NCBI GenBank assembly: GCA_013376985.1
Contig: JACABB010000038.1
Location: 1-40,054, forward strand
Length of the DNA: 40,054 nucleotides
From: Bacteroidales bacterium
Lineage (GTDB): Bacteria; Bacteroidota; Bacteroidia; Bacteroidales; Tenuifilaceae
Direction: 5' to 3'
Part shown: positions 38,116 to 40,054 of the stretch, one piece after another
How the letters are laid out: each line of letters starts with the position of its first letter
Numbering within the stretch: the first letter of the stretch is position 1
Made by a program: the position numbers and the translations under genes
The notes under the pieces: generated by a model
Database searches by the model: none
Told to the model about the DNA's origin: nothing
Seen by the model: the letters and a program-made list of their open reading frames with translations, nothing else

Positions 38116-39876
38116 ATGATTAGTAAATTGATTCAATTCTTCAAAAAAAAGAAAATAGTTATTGTTCTTACAATAACTATTTGTACCATCATTACACTTC
38201 TAGTTTACAATCAACACTTTGCAAAGGGAAAACGAACCCACGACGCTATTAGTAAACATATTGACAGTCTTCTTTCATGGAATAATGATGTTTATGCCCA
38301 GAATCAAGATAAAGCGTTTGCTATTCTTGATGATGCTAAATCAATGGCAATTGAAACAGCTAATCCTGAGATAATTGGAAATGTACTATATAAGGAAGCA
38401 TTGTTTTTAAGCCATATTGGAAATAATACTAAATCCTTTTTAGTTTTCAAACAAGCCGCTAAGCTTTATGGCAAATCGAATAATTTGAACAAACTGGCTG
38501 ATATTTACTCTGAGATGGCGTATAATTATAAAGTAATAGGGGAGTATATTCAGTCTTTGGATTATTGCAGTAAAAGTTTTGAAATATATCAGGAACTAAA
38601 TAATAAAAAAGGGATAAAGCTATGCTACAGAATTATGGGTAGTGATTATAAATATTTAGATGATTATGATAAGGCAATATTGTACTACAAAAAAAGTTTA
38701 TTTATCTGTCAGGAAATTGGTAATGAGGATGACATTGCTGAAGCGCTTATTAACCTATCAACGGGTTATTCTGCAATGGGAAATGACTCCGCTGCTTATG
38801 AACTAATCCAACAAAGCTTCAAGATTTTCAAAAAAAGTAACGACCTTGGTGGTTTATGCACATGCTACCTTAATATCGGAGCAGATTTTTTAGGAAAGAA
38901 ACAATTAGAACAAGCTATAGAAAATTTCAGGTTAGGGTTAAAATATTCCAAATTAATAGGTTATAAGAAAACTGAATCTCAATCACTTTACGATATTGGG
39001 TTGTATTTTAACGAAAAAAATAAATTTGACTCTGCAATCTACTACTACAATCAAAGTTTAAATATTGCAATTAAATATGGTTTTAAAGAGGGGATTTTAT
39101 CATGCTATAAAACCCTTAGTGAAGCTTTTATAGATAATAAAATGCCCTATGATGCCTATCAGCAATTAATTAAATATAATCAAATACGAGATACTATTTT
39201 GTATGCAAAAAAAAATCAAGAGATAGACAAAATTGAATCAAATTTCGATAAATATAAAGAGCAACTACAAATTACCACTGAAAAACAGAAGCGAAAACTA
39301 CTTTTTATAATATTTGTATTAAGCATTCTAATTTTTAGCTTTGGTTTCATCTATTTAGTAAAACAGTATAAGAGATCATTGTATAGGCAGCAAATGTATA
39401 GCCAAAATCTTATAGAAGAAAAAAGTAAAATAGAGGAAAATCTCTCGGAAAAAGATAAAGAGCTTATTACTTATTCCCTCCAATTAGCCCAAAAACAAGA
39501 AATTGAGAATGCCCTCGCTGATAGAATAAAGGGTGAAATTGAAGGAAGTAGCGGTGAAACTAAAAAAACGTTGCAATCCATTCTAAACAATATTATTGTT
39601 GAATCTCAAAGGGTTAATATTTGGGAGGACTTTGAAGTTCGATTCAATCAGGTAAACAAAGATTTTTATCAAAATCTTCTGGAGAAACATCCATCTCTAA
39701 CTAAAAACGAACGGAGACTTTGTGCTTTTATGAAGCTAAATTTAAGTACAAAAGAGATAACAATTATTACAGGCCAAAGCCCTCATAGTATTAATGTTGC
39801 ACGAACAAGGCTCAGAAAGAAACTTAATCTTTCCAATAACAACCAGAACCTACCCGATTATTTGCAAAGTTTTTAA
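38116..39876 (+). CDS. TPR membrane regulator with C-terminal LuxR-like HTH
   Basis: A 586-residue protein. An N-terminal hydrophobic helix (about 14-31) leads into at least seven TPR repeats (about 50-370, for example YSEMAYNYKVIGEYIQSLDY), a second membrane helix (about 391-415), a coiled coil (about 420-490) and a winged/HTH region (about 525-575: LTKNERRLCAFMKLNLSTKE then SINVARTRLRKKL). The TPRs should be periplasmic and the HTH cytoplasmic, a one-component membrane regulator layout frequent in Bacteroidota. There is no receiver or kinase domain. It is divergent from the transglycosylase gene; its targets are unknown. Confidence 0.88.
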   Translation: MISKLIQFFKKKKIVIVLTITICTIITLLVYNQHFAKGKRTHDAISKHIDSLLSWNNDVYAQNQDKAFAILDDAKSMAIETANPEIIGNVLYKEALFLSHIGNNTKSFLVFKQAAKLYGKSNNLNKLADIYSEMAYNYKVIGEYIQSLDYCSKSFEIYQELNNKKGIKLCYRIMGSDYKYLDDYDKAILYYKKSLFICQEIGNEDDIAEALINLSTGYSAMGNDSAAYELIQQSFKIFKKSNDLGGLCTCYLNIGADFLGKKQLEQAIENFRLGLKYSKLIGYKKTESQSLYDIGLYFNEKNKFDSAIYYYNQSLNIAIKYGFKEGILSCYKTLSEAFIDNKMPYDAYQQLIKYNQIRDTILYAKKNQEIDKIESNFDKYKEQLQITTEKQKRKLLFIIFVLSILIFSFGFIYLVKQYKRSLYRQQMYSQNLIEEKSKIEENLSEKDKELITYSLQLAQKQEIENALADRIKGEIEGSSGETKKTLQSILNNIIVESQRVNIWEDFEVRFNQVNKDFYQNLLEKHPSLTKNERRLCAFMKLNLSTKEITIITGQSPHSINVARTRLRKKLNLSNNNQNLPDYLQSF

Positions 39877-39909
39877 ACCATTTCATTTATAAATATTTAA
39901 GATTTTGTA

Positions 39910-39921
39910 TCACATATGTGA
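39910..39921. repeat. Perfect 12 bp palindrome downstream of the TPR-HTH gene
   Basis: TCACATATGTGA reads the same on both strands and lies 33 bp past the stop codon. The half-sites resemble Crp half-sites but in inverted order. Too short to assign a function; the rest of the window to 40054 is AT-rich and without a gene. Confidence 0.35.
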
Positions 39922-40054
39922 CTATGTTATTCATGATTGTGTCATATTTGTATCTAATAAAATTTATATTGTATTAAATATATGTTCATAAATAATATTT
40001 ATAATATAAAAATATTAATAATATTTACATTATAAAATTTGTAGCATTTTATTT

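Overview
The window looks like a chromosomal segment of a member of the Bacteroidota, probably Bacteroidales or a relative. The reasons are: low GC throughout; few Shine-Dalgarno sequences and several candidate TAnnTTTG promoter boxes; a long SecA of about 1,100 residues; HU-domain plus SPOR and AsmA-like plus GT51 architectures; a TPR regulator with a C-terminal HTH; and typical Bacteroidota intergenic repeats. No rRNA, tRNA, CRISPR array, phage gene or transposase was found.

Layout. (1) 1-3.75 kb: an AraC-type regulator faces a three-gene redox operon (two aldo/keto reductases and a flavodoxin), and the module is flanked by two diverged copies of a ~50 bp direct repeat. (2) 3.9-12.7 kb: housekeeping genes: DEDDh exonuclease, argS, secA, ferritin and dnaX, with a large palindromic repeat between argS and secA and repeat-rich DNA beside argS. 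(3) 13-26 kb: a leftward chemotaxis-like cluster in the order response regulator, long coiled-coil protein, STAS, CheY, CheA, CheW, outer-membrane barrel, CheR, degenerate histidine kinase, CheD, CheB and a membrane GAF/PAS protein. (4) 26.3-30.2 kb: a Crp/Fnr regulator and another receiver read rightward; a putative porin and a chemoreceptor (MCP) read leftward. (5) 30.5-40 kb: HU/SPOR envelope protein, YgjP-like zinc peptidase, nitroreductase with a small conserved-looking partner, NimA-like flavoprotein, YebC, metallo-hydrolase, AsmA/GT51 transglycosylase and a TPR-HTH membrane regulator.

How it fits together. The che cluster has a complete core (MCP, CheA, CheW, CheY) plus the adaptation enzymes CheR, CheB and CheD, but no flagellar gene and no canonical CheZ, CheC or CheX. 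The most interesting content is the set of non-standard members of this cluster: a ~607-residue helical protein with two CheZ-like 'Q/YxD' motifs, a histidine kinase homologue with Asn in place of the phospho-accepting His, a STAS protein without the usual Ser/Thr, a sensor protein with no output domain, and an outer-membrane barrel. Three of these end in a similar acidic-hydrophobic-Phe tail. My inference is a non-flagellar chemosensory system (gliding, adhesion, secretion or gene control) with its own way of ending the signal. This cannot be proved from the sequence alone.
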